From: Yamagishiella unicocca
Taxonomy: Eukaryota > Chlorophyta > Chlorophyceae > Chlamydomonadales > Volvocaceae
Direction: 5' to 3'
DNA: 64,000 bases
NCBI GenBank assembly: GCA_003116995.1
Contig: BDSL01000141.1
Span: 124,001-188,000 of the forward strand
Part shown: piece by piece, positions 30,226 to 41,651 of the stretch
Numbering within the stretch: the first letter of the stretch is position 1
How the letters are laid out: the number at the start of each line of letters is the position of its first letter
Notes under the pieces: model-generated
What the model was told of the DNA's origin: nothing
What the model saw: only the letters and a program-made list of their open reading frames with translations
The model's database searches: none
Position numbers and translations under genes: made by a program

Positions 30226-32128
30226 TCACTGCTGCTGCTGCCGCCCACCCGCCCCAGCCATTTCGCTGCTGCGCTCGTCGTGTGTGGAGTTCAGTGCAGC
30301 CACGTACTCCTCCAGCGTCACCGCCCGCCCCCGCCTGGTGCGCAGGCCTGGCCGTCCCGACCCCTCCCGTGCCGCCGCCGCCCCCGGCCATTCCTCGACG
30401 CCACCGCCGCCACACCCTTCCTCCTCTCCCTCCCCCTCCCCTCCCTCCTCCGTCACCAGCAGGTGCCCGTTGACACCATGCTCCTGGTTCACAACGAAGA
30501 CGAACATCTCCAGGCGGGGCGAGTTGTCTTCGCCGCTGCCTCCCTGGCCGCCGCCGCCGCGCTCGCAGCTGCGTGTCCGCATCGCCTCCACCGCGGATTC
30601 CGCCACCGAGCGCCTCAGCTCCTCCCCCTCCGCCAGGTGCTGCCGCGGGTCGCGTGAGGGGTCGTGGATGTACGCCAGGCCGACCATGTTGTCGTACGAC
30701 AGCGCGGCGCGTAGCTCGTTCCACTGCCGCAACGCGACGGCTCAGCGGCGGCGGCGGCGGCAGTGTTAGCAGGGGGTAGCGTCATGGACCAGCAGCGGAC
30801 AGCAAAAGGAGGGCTAGGGTTCAGAGCTGGGGCCAGCAGGCGCGCGGCCGGCGTATTCGCTGCCGCCGTGTACCTTGGTACCCCGGACGCTGCTCGCTGG
30901 GGCACGCCCACCCAACTGCCCCACGCCACCCACCGCCCCAAACGCCCTCATCGACACTGCCCTTTAAAGGCGCGCAGTGCGACCCCGCGCCTCGTCACAG
31001 ACTGCACCGGCAGCCCCCAGCGACCCCAAACACCTCACTCCATCCCGCCCCCGCATCCCTTCACTGCGAACGGCGCCCACCTGTATGCCGCGCGCCTCCG
31101 CCTCCTGCGGCAGGTGCGGCAGCGGCTTGCTCTCACAGTAGGCGCGGAAGTCGAAGCCGCGGGTGCGAATGAAGTGCGCGGGTCCTGGGCCGCCGGGCCA
31201 GCAGTCGCAGTAGCTCTCAGGCGGCTGGCCCCCGGCCGCCTCCGCCTCGTCGGCCATGTCGTGGTGCACGAAATAGACGAAGGGGCCGCCCGGATGGCGC
31301 CGTTCAGGTGGCTTGGCCGCCTCGAGCCGCTCGTGCGACTCCCACACGAGCTCCAAGTCGTGCAGGGAGGCAAACACGGTGGAGCGAACTCTCTCCTGGT
31401 CGCCTGCGCGGCAGGGAGGTCGAGAGTAAACCGGAGTTGGCAGGAGTGGGTGGTACGGAATTGGCAGGGGTGGGCAGTACGGAGGTGGGGGGGCCGGGCG
31501 GTACGGATCCAACAATGTTACGGTATCGCGAAGCGTGCGAGGGAGCGTGGGGCGCAACCAGGGGAACAATGCCGCAGCAGGATGGCGGCTTGAACAGCTG
31601 GTGGATTGGCGCGCAGCAATGACTGCAATCGTAATCGCCGCTGCCCACCGAAGCGCGCCACGCCGTCTGGCACGCGTTGACCCGTGGGTCGGTGTCTTAG
31701 GCCGTGGTAGAACAGGATGCTCCCGCTCATCAGCGTGTGGCTGCGGAAGTATCAAGGATCCGTTGCAGCGAGTACGCATATTTCGACAAACACCTGACGT
31801 CCAAGGGCTCTCAGCAGCAACGAGTGAGCGAAGCCCAGTTACTCGCTGCAAGGCGGTTGAAGTCCGGCCGCAACGCGCTACGTCTGCGTAATGGCTCAAT
31901 GCGCTCGGAAACGTCATACCTGTTTTTGAAGCAACCTGGCCGCTCGCAAATTTTAAACAATGGAATCGAGTGCAGCACAAGCCGGTCTTCGGAGTAGATT
32001 TGGAAGAGCTGCTCGGGTGAGGCCGCAACCGACCCGCCCCGGGTCACGGCAGCGCCAGCTACGCAAGCTGCAGCGGCGCAGCCGTCGTCGACACGGTTGC
32101 GGAGCTGCGGGCTGGGGCACGAGGCCAT
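30226..32128 (-). CDS. Unrecognised conserved-looking protein, 373 residues
   Basis: Four exons: 32128-31920, 31740-31649, 31403-31081 and 30723-30226; every junction keeps phase (leftovers 2, 1, 0) with good donors (AACAG/GTATGA, TTCG/GTGGGC, CAG/GTGGGC). The sequence has no obvious repeats, TM segments or signal. It reads HTLMSGSILFYHGLRHRPTG, then RFGDQERVRSTVFASLHDLE, GPFVYFVHHDMADEAE, CDCWPGGPGPAHFIRTRGFD and WNELRAALSYDNMVGLAYIH, ending in a Gly/Glu-rich tail with RAVTLEEYVAALNS and poly-Gln. The density of Trp, Cys, His and Tyr suggests a folded globular protein rather than junk. I do not recognise the family. The start at 32128 (MASCPSPQ) was chosen where C/G-ending codons begin; an in-frame upstream ATG near 32212 exists but its codons are poor. 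Confidence 0.65.
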
Positions 32129-33090
32129 TGCTGCCAGGTGCCGTGTGCAGTGCGATGGAGGGCGGTTGAGAGCGGGGAACAAGGCAGATCGATTGCTGAT
32201 GTTACTGAACATGCGGCCTGAGCCTCGACAACAGCATGCGCTGAAAAAGAGGTAGCAGCAGGCGCCAGGCGACTTGGCTGAGAGGCAAGTCGGTCGATAG
32301 TCGTACATCCGCGGCCAACGACAGCCCTCGCAGCACCGGGCTGCCGTCATGACTGTACTTCAGCAGGAAAGCGAGAAGCAGCAACCATCAAGGTCCGATG
32401 GACGGGCCTTCACGGTAAAACAAAACAAAATTTCGCGGCCGCGCTGGCCAAGCGGCCAACACGGCTGCCAGAAAATACATACAAACTCGATTTGCACACG
32501 GCACCCAGGTACCCCAGATGCGCCTCTCCAGAACACTCTCTACTGTGGAAGTAAGAATGGACATTCACATAATGTACAAACGGGTGCGCCCCGCCAAGAA
32601 TGCGATCACGAGGCTGCCACTGTGTTACGCGCCGGAGACCTCATCCAATGGGCTAGGTCGCCTCCTTCCCGCTGCAACCTCACAGCAGACGCGCAACACC
32701 GAAGGACGGTGTCACGGAAACACCCACGACAGTGCGCTTGCTCATGTACCTAACACAGCTCTGCAAGCCGTTGGCAGCTTCAGCCAGTCGGATGAGCGTT
32801 CTCACACGTTCATCCCGTCGCAGCTGCACCTACATGCACCCTGGTGGCCAGGAGCCTGGCTTCCGCGACAGTACGTCACTCCCTGCGACAGTGCCCCCCA
32901 AGCACACGTTGCTGCCCTGTCAACAGAGGCCGTAGACCGACGCTAGTGCCAGCCACGCCGTGCTCGCCACGCTGCGACCGGAGCGAACCTGGCATCACGC
33001 AACCGCCAGTCGACCTGGCTGTAGTCGCAATTTTTAATTGCCCGGGTCGCTGCGCTGCGCTGCCATTTTAAGGTCAAGCCGAGCCGCAAC
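32129..33090. other. Intergenic region between two minus-strand genes
   Basis: Nothing coding was supported. It should hold the promoter of the 30226-32128 gene and the 3' UTR of the pfkB gene; no TTACA (TGTAA on minus) was found close to the pfkB stop. Confidence 0.5.
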
Positions 33091-35030
33091 TTAAAAGTCA
33101 GCGAAGTCGCCGGCGCCGAACTCCATGCGGCCTAGCCGCACCCGCAGCGGCCCCAGGTGCTCCGGCAGCTGCTGCACCAGGTCCTCGGCGTCCTCGTCAG
33201 ACAGGTGCGGCCCGTAGCGGCCAATGACTGCACTGGCCACCCGCGAAGCAAACTCCCCGGCGGTGCGCAGGTCGTAACCCGCCAGCACCGAGTACAGCCA
33301 GCCAGCCGCGTACGCGTCGCCCGCGCCGCACGTGTCAACAGGGCCTTGCGGCAGCCAGTACGGCGGCACCACGTGCAGCTCGCCCATGGCGCAGATGTAC
33401 GACCCCTTCGAGCCCGCTGTGACAACGGACATCGGACACAACTCCGCGAGCGCCATCGCCGCGCGCTCGCCATAGCTCCGGCCCGACGACTCATCATCGG
33501 CGGCCCCCGCCACCTCCCCGTCCAGTCCCACCAGCGCCGCAGCCTCGTCCTCGTTTGTGAAGAGCATGTCCACTCCGCGAGCAACGACGCGCAACATAGC
33601 GTCCCGGTGCCGGGCAACGACCCCCGGGTCGCCCGCCGTCATGACCACCTGCGCCCCCGCCGCGTGCGCCAGGTCCAGCACCTGGGTGATGTACTCCTCG
33701 GCGCCGGGCATCTCCCACAAGTAGCCCTCCACGACCACCATCCGGCTGGACCGTACGGCGGAGCGCAGGCGTTCCGACAGGGCCAGCGTCTCCGACGTGA
33801 AGAAGGACAGGAAGGACCGCTGGGCGTCCGGCGTTGTGAGCACCATGACCGTGCCTGTGTGGCCGCTGGCGCTGGGAGTCATGGGGCCCGGTTCTGCAAT
33901 GTGCTGCTCCGCCTGGTGCTGGTGCTGCTGCGTGTCCAGAAGGCAGCGCACACCCGCTTGCCGCATTTGGCTGTTGAAGAACTGTCCGAGAGTGTCGGTG
34001 CCCAAGCTGCCACCAAGCAACACACGCATGTCCTTGCCTGAAGCGCGTGCAAGCTTCGCAACGCCGACCAGCGTGTTTGCAAGTGAGCCACCGGCGCTGA
34101 CCTGTGTGGGGAGGATGGAGTGAACCCAAGGGGATGCTTGGGGATTCAGTTTGGAAGACGGTCAAACTCGTTTGCATTAGGCAGAAGGCAGTTTGGATTA
34201 GAGCAACCAACGGGTTGCGGGGGTGCAGGCCAACAAGCCGTCCCTTTCAGCAGGAGGCGGCACATGTAGGGAGCGCCGGCACGGCGCTTGCACTTTGACC
34301 GTGAAAAGCACCATTTGACAGGGAACCAGCTGAAAAGCTCAGATAATAACATACGTAGACGGGTGTGGCGTGGCTGCGTACGGATCCACAACCTGCGTGA
34401 GGCCAATTTCGCACCTGGCTTGGCGCACCCATATCGTCTAGAGTCTCCATGACAGAAGCACGCTCATCAACTGTAATGACCCTGTGGACATGAATACGGC
34501 ATTTAGCGAAGTTAAAGATCGTAGGCGACAACGTCTGGATGTGACGGAATTCTGGCCACATGCCCAAAAGGCACCGTGACGAGGCAACCCGTGACACGCA
34601 CCCCAATTCTGCGAAACCAAGCGACTCAATCCATCGTAAGGTCTTTTCACATACTCGCGTCCGCACGATAAGGTCCTTGCCGCTTTCAATCGGCTCACCG
34701 TCGGCCTCCCTTTGGCACGTCGAACTGGCCAAGTAGCTCATCGTTTACGCTGGAGCTCCAATCTACAATAGCCTGGCCAAGCCCAAGGATGTCTGACGTG
34801 AAACCTCCCGCAGAAACAGGCGCTGGGCTGGAGCTGCTTGCCAGCGTCACAGGCTTCTCAATAGGAACTGCGGCTGCTGCATTCACGCTATTTATCCTTG
34901 GATTGATGCAGTTCAGCCTCAGGGCGAAGCCTCGCAACTGTGGCGCCGCGGTGCACCGCCGCCTGGCCGGCGGTGGCGCACATCGCGGCGAGGTCGATGC
35001 AGCTTCAGCGCAACGGCACGGAGCCTTCAT
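33091..35030 (-). CDS. pfkB-family carbohydrate/nucleoside kinase, predicted plastid
   Basis: Three exons: 35030-34699, 34481-34415 and 34101-33091, phases exact, 469 residues. The first 70 residues are Arg/Ser/Ala/Pro-rich and poor in acids, consistent with a chloroplast transit peptide. The pfkB fold begins at DILGLGQAIVDWSSSVND; VSAGGSLANTLVGVAKLARA is the substrate-binding N-terminal signature, MLFTNEDEAAALVG the middle motif, and DTCGAGDAYAAGW (about residues 389-401) the C-terminal signature with the anion hole and the catalytic Asp near residue 395. Family members phosphorylate ribose, fructose, adenosine or related sugars; the G-G-S-L-A-N pattern resembles adenosine kinase-like plant pfkB proteins, but substrate cannot be fixed from sequence. 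Its 5' end faces the DMT transporter gene across 454 bp. Confidence 0.9.
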
Positions 35031-35484
35031 TGTTACAGATTTCAAAGGAGATGTGAGAATGACGCTAGATCTTGGCCGCCGCAGCCGGCCTACTATGGGC
35101 CAAGACTGTGGGTGAACATCCCTATACCGGCCTTACCGTACCGTCGTACACTTTCTCCGATGCAACAGCTGTCCAGTCGACCAGTCAGACAGTTGCGGAG
35201 CTGCCTCTGCCTATGGATGCGCGAAATGTATTAACTAACACTGTTTCACGACGCCGAAACACACCGGTAGCCTTTTGAGATATTTCCTTTAAGCCTTCAC
35301 ATTGCGTCTGAGGGTCGCTCTAGATAATTTGGAAATAATAATTGCAAATATGGTTGGTAGCAAACGCACTTTCCTTGTCTGATTTCCACCCTAGGACTGA
35401 ATCGCCGGCCAGCTTATACTTTCGTCCGGGGCCTTACTCTACGTTTCGCGTTTACTCACGCGCTTGCGTGAGAGTTGATGATTC
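35031..35484. promoter_or_regulatory. Shared divergent promoter region (pfkB kinase / DMT transporter)
   Basis: Only 454 bp separate the two start codons, so the 5' UTRs and promoters of both genes must lie here. No TATA box or other specific site could be assigned confidently. Confidence 0.55.
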
Positions 35485-37681
35485 ATGCTCGTTACAGGCG
35501 TAGCACTCGCAGCGTGTGCCGCCCTGACGCACACGGCGATCGACTCGACGAGGAAGTATGCCGGCAGCATCCTCGGGATTTCTTCGGACGGTCTCGTAAC
35601 AGTGCCTGCGATCCTTGATATGGTGATATCATGTGGTGGCGTCGCAATAACGGGCCGTTGGAAGGGGACCGTCAAGCACCCGACCCTCTTCGTGTCAGCC
35701 ACGCTCACCTCCTCGCTGCTGCTGCTGGTATCGCGCTACATGTACCAGCGCGCAATACAGCTCTCACCGCTCAGCCTCACCATTCCCTACCTGGCATTCA
35801 CGCCAGCAATCCTGATTGCCACTGCGTATCTTTTCCTCGGTGAGTATGCTGCAAGTGGGCGGGGGAGCGAGCCCCCTCTCCCCGGGATTCCTCACATACC
35901 CCCCGGGCTGGAAGCTAGGGGGAAAAGGCTCTGCAGGGCGCGTCTTGTAGGCAAGGGGACGTTCAGGGAAGACAAGGTTGTGGTTCGAGGGGAAGATCAT
36001 GAGTATTATTTGCGGCGGCCCGCAACGTGTCAAGATGAGTCGTCACATCTGGCCGACCCCAGTTTCGGGACCGTTGCTTGTCACGGCTGCTCTACACTTG
36101 CGTCGTTCAACCTACCGATGGACGCTGCGGCAGCGGTGGGGGCTCCGAAGCCACAGCACCGCACGTGACCGAACCAGCACAGCGCCGGCACGACGTGCGG
36201 ATATCATTATTCCGTGTACGGCCCCAACGGCTGTTGCATGCTTTTGGCTGCACGCCTCCACGCCCTCCGCCGCTTCCATTCCTGGTCCCGCCCCTGTTTC
36301 CGTGCACGGAATACAACTGCCACGCACTGCCCCTCACCTCTCCGCCACGGCTGCCTGCGCCCTCACAAACCTCCCTCAGGCGAGCTTCCTAGCCCGAGCG
36401 GTGTCATCGGCGTCTCGGTTGTTGCTCTGGGGGGCTACCTGCTCAACGTGAAGGCTGGCAGCAGCGGCAGCACTGCGGCGGGGGGTGCGGTCAGCGCCAA
36501 GCCAGGGGACGGCACGGCGCAGGTGCAGGTGTCAGCGACGGCCCTGACGGGCCCTCCCACAGCAGCCGCAGCTGTGGCGGCGGCTGCCGGGCTGCTCATG
36601 CAGCGCTCCGCGTCAAGCGCCACGGTGGGGGACTTGGAGTCCGGGCCGGGGGGGTCGCTGGGGGCCCCCAAGCGGGCAGCCAAGCCATCGCAGCACAGGC
36701 GCATTGGGAGCACCGTGGACCTGCTGCGGCAGCCTCAGCTGCTGGCCTGGCAGCAGGAGCCGGGGACGCTGCTGATGATCGGTGGGTGGCTGCGTGGGGG
36801 GCCGGGGGGGTGCTGGCCGAAGCGGTGTGGTGCGATGTGATGTGGTGCGTGCATTGGCGCTTTGGCGGCCGCCCACCTAGCGCAGAGGCATCGTAGCAGC
36901 GAAATAAACCGCCAGTCCGCGACCGCGGGAGAGAAAGGGGTTTGGGAGTCGTGTGGATGGGCTGCAGTCCGATACGAACGCGACTGCAAGGCGTCGGCCG
37001 TTGTGCGCCCATTGGGCAGCGAGGGAGGGGTCGCAAGCGCTGCGTTCCTGGTTGCCTCTGCTGGACGCCGGTTCCCCGCTATGTGGGTCGCCCGAATTGG
37101 CCCCATGCGCCAGCTGGCCAAAATGCTGTAGTGCTCGTGGGTGTGCAACGTAAGGCGTACCTAAAGTATGCCTCAGGCAGGGCGCGACCATGTGATTTTC
37201 AGCCGCCTGACAGCTGCCCAACCCTCCCTGGACCGCCCGTGTTCATTGCCGCGCAGGTGTCGCCATCATCTGGTCGGTGACTGCCACCCTGGATAAGCTG
37301 GGGGTGATGACGGGGCCCTCCATCTGGGTCTACTTCGCAGCCCAAAGATTCGTCATCGGCGCCGCATCGCTCGTGTACATCCTGTCCGTGTCTCCGCGCC
37401 TGCTGCTCCTGCTCCGAGACCACTTCTGGGTCCTGCTGGCCATCTCAGCGCTGGAGATCGCAGCGGTGCTGTTCTTCCTCCTAGCCGTACGGCACTTGTT
37501 GGTGTCGTACGTGGTCGCGATAAAGCGCTGCAACGTCCTGTTCAGCGTGCTGCTCGGCGCGTTGCTGTTCCGGGAGAGCGTGGGCAGCCGCCTGCCGTAC
37601 GTGTTTCTCATGATGCTGGGCATGACGGTGATTGTGCTGGAGCCGGGGGCACACAGCTTCGTGCACAGCCACACCAAATAG
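35485..37681 (+). CDS. EamA/DMT-superfamily multi-pass transporter
   Basis: Three exons: 35485-35839, 36380-36781 and 37257-37681, phases exact, 393 residues. Hydrophobic helices are dense at both ends: GVALAACAALTHTAI at the N-terminus, LTSSLLLLVSRYMYQRAIQL, LTIPYLAFTPAILIATAYLF and VIGVSVVALGGYLLNV in the first half, then IIWSVTATLDKL, FWVLLAISALEIAAVLFFLL, YVVAIKRCNVLFSVLLGALL and VFLMMLGMTVIVLE in the second, matching the two five-helix EamA repeats. The tail VRHLLVSYVVAIKRCNVLFS then FRESVG is typical of the second repeat. A 120-residue Ala/Gly/Ser-rich hydrophilic loop between repeats (about 145-250) is probably non-membrane. Substrate unknown. A TGTAA signal lies at 38192, 511 nt past the stop. 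Confidence 0.85.
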
Positions 37682-38347
37682 GGGCAGGGGCTGGCTTGCG
37701 GGGAGCTCCGTACGGGATGTGTTAGGCTGATATCCGGGGTAGCTCAACTTGCTCGGCCGTAGTGAGTGGGCGGTGCAATGCATGCAAGCGCAGTGATGAG
37801 CGGGGCGGGCTGCACTGATGGGGTGAGAGTGGGTGTGGAGCAGCTGTGTGGGGAGGGTAACAAAACAATTAGGTGGCATCTGCACGGGCCCCGTTGGCCG
37901 AGCGGGTGTTGAGGCATGGATGAGACGATTTGCAGACCTGCATCTGTGCATACACGTGCATGTATTGATATAAGACTAGTTACGTGGATACCAGTTTATT
38001 TTCCATGCCGTAACTGGTGATGGCTATGGGCTGTCGAACAGATAACCGGTGGAGACAAGTGGCCTATGATAAGTACGGTGAAGTTTGTCGTGCGTTTCTT
38101 TTCCACAGACAAATGTACGGGATGTACGTTTTTCCCACGGTTAGGTGACTAGCAGCCAGTGCTGCATTACAGGGTCGTTTCAGACCACGCATGTAAACTT
38201 AGACTCAACTGCCCACTAACTGATGGTAATCAAGGCCTCGCCCGCAACGGCCTGATGTGTCGTCGATTGGGCTTCTTGGAACCTGAATCTGGCCGCCGAT
38301 TCGTCGCCACAGCTCAGACGAGCAGTTAATCTGTAACGTAGGCCTCG
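37682..38347. other. Intergenic region between two plus-strand genes
   Basis: This 666-bp stretch holds the 3' UTR of the DMT gene, with TGTAA at 38192-38196 and again near 38331, and then the promoter of the U-box gene. No other feature was recognised. Confidence 0.55.
38192..38196 (+). terminator. TGTAA polyadenylation signal for the DMT transporter gene
   Basis: TGTAA is the usual green-algal poly(A) signal. This copy is 511 nt downstream of the stop codon at 37681, a normal 3' UTR length. Confidence 0.55.
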
Positions 38348-40307
38348 ATGCATATCCGAATATCTCCAGTCATGCTGCTGACACCCCTGCTGCTGGCGAC
38401 GTCGCGCCTGCCAACGCTAAAAAGGTCGCACGTCACAGCGCTACGCCTTGCAGCCGTCGCGGGTATTGCTTCACTATTAATTTATATCGTTGGCAACACT
38501 GTGAGCTTCATAGTGCAGGTGGGCTTGCGCCGGTCCAAGAAGTTGCAGTCCGGGCAATTGCACGCTGACATGCATTTTGCCGCGCGCAGCTGTTCGAACT
38601 TAGCTCGTCAGAAGTCTCAAAGTTCATCAAGGTTATCGCAGCCCTACTCAATCGTCCCAATCTAGGTGCGTTGCTCACGCCTGGGTTCGTACGAAAGTCG
38701 AAAGCGGGAACGCCCATCTTTCTGCCGCTTCGGTATGGGTGCGGGGAACCGTGTGGGGAAAGTGGAAGGAGCAGCGAACACAGGCAGGGCGGCCGCTGAG
38801 GGCGGGGCATGAGGTCGGTTAGGCCGGGTACAGCATGCTGGGGCCTGGCAGGCGAATGATCAAGACCTGGGGCAGTGCACGTCCACCGCCCGCTCGCATG
38901 CTTCCGTGCCTTTGCCTCCTCGCTGTCCGTCAGCAGCCCTTCCGCTGCTCCCACTGTATGTCCGCATCCTGCGCCACATGCCGTATCTGTAGTACTACCC
39001 TTGCAATTCCTCCACACAGGTCCATCCCCCGCCCACCACCGTAGCTTAGCGCCAGCAGCCGTCTCGGCCCCAGTCTAACCGCCTGCCTGACCGGGGTCTC
39101 CTTAATCCCCTCCTCGCAGACTTGGAGTTCCTGCCTCAGGAGTTTGAGGACTTGACGCCCAGTGACGAGGGCGTGTACTCGTACGCTCCGGGCAGCTACC
39201 ACCCGATCCTCTTCCGCCGCTCGGACTCCACAGCAGGGGCGTGGGAGTGGAGCGACGACGGCCGGCAGTGGTTCGCGACGGACAGCTTCCGGGAGGTACG
39301 GCAGACGGGTCGGTGCGAGCGTTTCAGCTGCGGTTCGGTAGGGCCTCTGCCGGCGGGAGACAAGAGTTCGAAGGGGGTGGGTGGGGTGGGGGGCCTGGGA
39401 GGGGTATTCGTGCCACGACCGTTCGGGGCTCATAAGGGGTTGCGGGCATCCAGGGCGTCGTACGATGTCGTACGGCTGGAGAAATGCGACTCAGGCATAG
39501 GAGGACCCCGCCCCCCACGTGCATACTCCCCACATCTTGTAACCGGGTCTTCTCGGCACCCCCTAACGTGCGCTGTGGCTGCCTTTTCACAACCATTCCG
39601 ATATACTCAACTGCTCTCCCTGCCCCTCTTCTCATGACCCAGAGCCCCAATGGTGTCCCGGAGCCCCCCGCGCTCATCTTCATCCTGCGGCTGCACGCGG
39701 AGCACCTCATCCGCCGCCGCCTAGCCAACCCGGCCGCCGTACACCGCCGCCTGCCTCCGCCGCTCGATCTGGGGGAAGACGGTCTTCGCCCGCTGGACTC
39801 AGCGCCGGACGTGCTGTGCTGCCCGATCTCTCACGGCGTGATGCGGGTGCCGGTGGTATCACCCAGCGGGACCACGTTCGAGTACGAGTACATTCGCAGG
39901 TGGAGAGCGGGGGAAAGCGAAGGGCCAGGGGGGTAGAAGGGCCAGGAAGGTGCGGAGTTGGGGGGCTGGCTGGCTGCGGTGATTGAAGCCGCCAGCGTGG
40001 GGAAAGGGTTTATTTATTTCGGCCCAAGGGGCTTGAATAACCCCGCCTTGCGTCCCTGTCCCCCTCCAGGTGGGTGCAGCAGCACAACACCGACCCGGTC
40101 AACGGTGCGCCGCTGGCGGAGGCCGACCTGTACCCCAACCTAGCGCTGAGGGACATGATCGGACGGTGGCTGCACCAAGGGGCGGGAAGCAGCCGGGAGG
40201 CAGGGCAGGAGGCAGGGGCCGGTGGCGAGGCGGATGCCGGGAGTAAACAATCGGGTGCAGTAAGCTGGACGGGACCGCTCCCGCCGCACCTCATCGACCT
40301 CAGCTGA
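38348..40307 (+). CDS. U-box protein (predicted E3 ubiquitin ligase) with N-terminal TM segment
   Basis: Five exons: 38348-38518, 38590-38665, 39120-39295, 39643-39899 and 40070-40307, phases exact, 305 residues. Residues about 33-55 (LAAVAGIASLLIYIVGNTVS) are a likely TM helix. The U-box lies at about 196-265: DVLCCPISHGVMRVPVVSPS, then EYEYIRRWVQQHNTDPVNGA and LYPNLALRDMIGRWL, with the expected Pro-Ile, Arg-W and T-D-P-x-N-G-x-P-L core but with a P-V-V-S-P-S-G-T-T-F-E-Y loop. The U-box recruits ubiquitin-loaded E2 enzymes. Between them is a segment ending in HAEHLIRRRLANPAAVHRRL with no recognised fold. The tail is Gly/Ala/Glu-rich. Whether the TM segment anchors the ligase or acts as a targeting signal cannot be told. 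Confidence 0.85.
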
Positions 40308-41651
40308 TACACGGACTGAGCTGACCTGGTGAGACATGTGAGACACATCCTGCTGCTGCTGTTCGCGGTTGGACTTCGGCGGGGGTACTCTAGGGCGGGA
40401 AGTGGGGCCTAGGGCGCGGCGATGGCTGGGGGCAGGTACGACACCCGCCCGGAGCACTGCTTCCCTGGAGAAATGCCGTACTGTAGAGAATCTCTGCCCC
40501 ACCCCACCGGCCACGAACTGCATGGCATCACGCGGCTGAACCCCAGCCCCCGAGACCGGAAGCGTCTGTCCTAAACGTTTTTTCATTCGTACAGGGGTTT
40601 TTCTTGCAGCCCCCGAGCCCGGACTGTTCCACCCGACGCTGTTGCTCAGTGCGGTCTCGACGCGGCGTGATGTGTGGGGCCTTATGCGGCGGCGATGTCG
40701 AAGCACCTGGAGCTGGCGTCCGGGGCAGACCGCGTAGAGTTTGACAGATGCGTGAGGTATTGGATTGTGAATTCGGGCGCAGCTGCTGATTGGTACGGCA
40801 GCTTCGCCACTGCACCCTGTACAGCCTTCCTACCTGAGCTTGGTGTCGGAGAGCGGTGCGGCTGACAACTACGGATTTGTGTGCAGAACGGTGCGAGCAA
40901 AACCGAGAGCTGGGTAACTGCGATTGCCGCTGCGCGCTTCCGGGTTAACTAAGGGGTCGAAGGGCCACACCGGGGAAACCCAAAGTGCAAGGCTCGCGCA
41001 CGGCTTTCCGTATCGCTCAGTCCTGAGCTGCCGAAGACACTTGGCGTGTTGCAGCTTGCGCCCGCTGACCCAGGGGTCAGCCTGTCAAAACTCCTGCGAA
41101 CGCACGCGTTTACGGCTGGGCCTTTGTGTGCCACCAAGCTCTGATCCAGCCAGCCGCATGGAGATGCCGTGGGACAGCCCCGGAAGCCACCTGCGGCCTC
41201 GGCTGTTGTACGGCCCTGCTGCCGGCAAGGAACCAGCGCCACGCACCGGTCCTCCAATAAATCGCGGCACATCAATCCAAACACAATGCAGTACAGCGTC
41301 AGACAGCACCAGCACATTGTATAACGGCCGCCAGCACGGCGGGCGCCCCTCCCGTCACCCCAAAATCACGCGATCGAAACCCAGTTGCTGGGCCACGACC
41401 CGACCCGCCCGAGCCCCCCGCAGTCAAAAGAGTCACCATCGACGATGCACACGCCTGCGTTTGACGCACGCACACAGAAGTCTATACCCGTCGGCGCACA
41501 CACGCGCTGCACCCCTCATGTAGGCGACCCGCGCCGCGCGCAGGCGCTCAAGCATCTACACAACCTCCACCCCGTCCCTATCCCAGGCCCCTGTTTTCCC
41601 GCGCATCCGCGCACGCCCTTCCCCTTCCACTCCGCCCTTTCCGCTGCCGCC
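40308..41651. other. Convergent intergenic region
   Basis: This lies between the U-box gene (+) and FAP251 (-). No coding sequence was supported. One copy of the AAACGTTTTTT repeat family occurs at 40561-40613. The TGTAAC...TTACA element seen in other convergent regions is not visible here. Confidence 0.55.
40561..40613 (+). repeat. AAACGGTTTTTT repeat family, intergenic copy
   Basis: It begins GCGTCTGTCCTAAACGTTTT and ends near TTCTTGCAGCCCCCG. It matches the intronic copy at 47105-47160 (GCGTCTGTTCTAAACGGTTT) in the same orientation. Confidence 0.65.

Noticed and set aside
33157..34041. 294-codon plus-strand open frame
   Set aside because: It is the antisense shadow of the large pfkB exon; GC-rich coding sequence commonly leaves its complement open.
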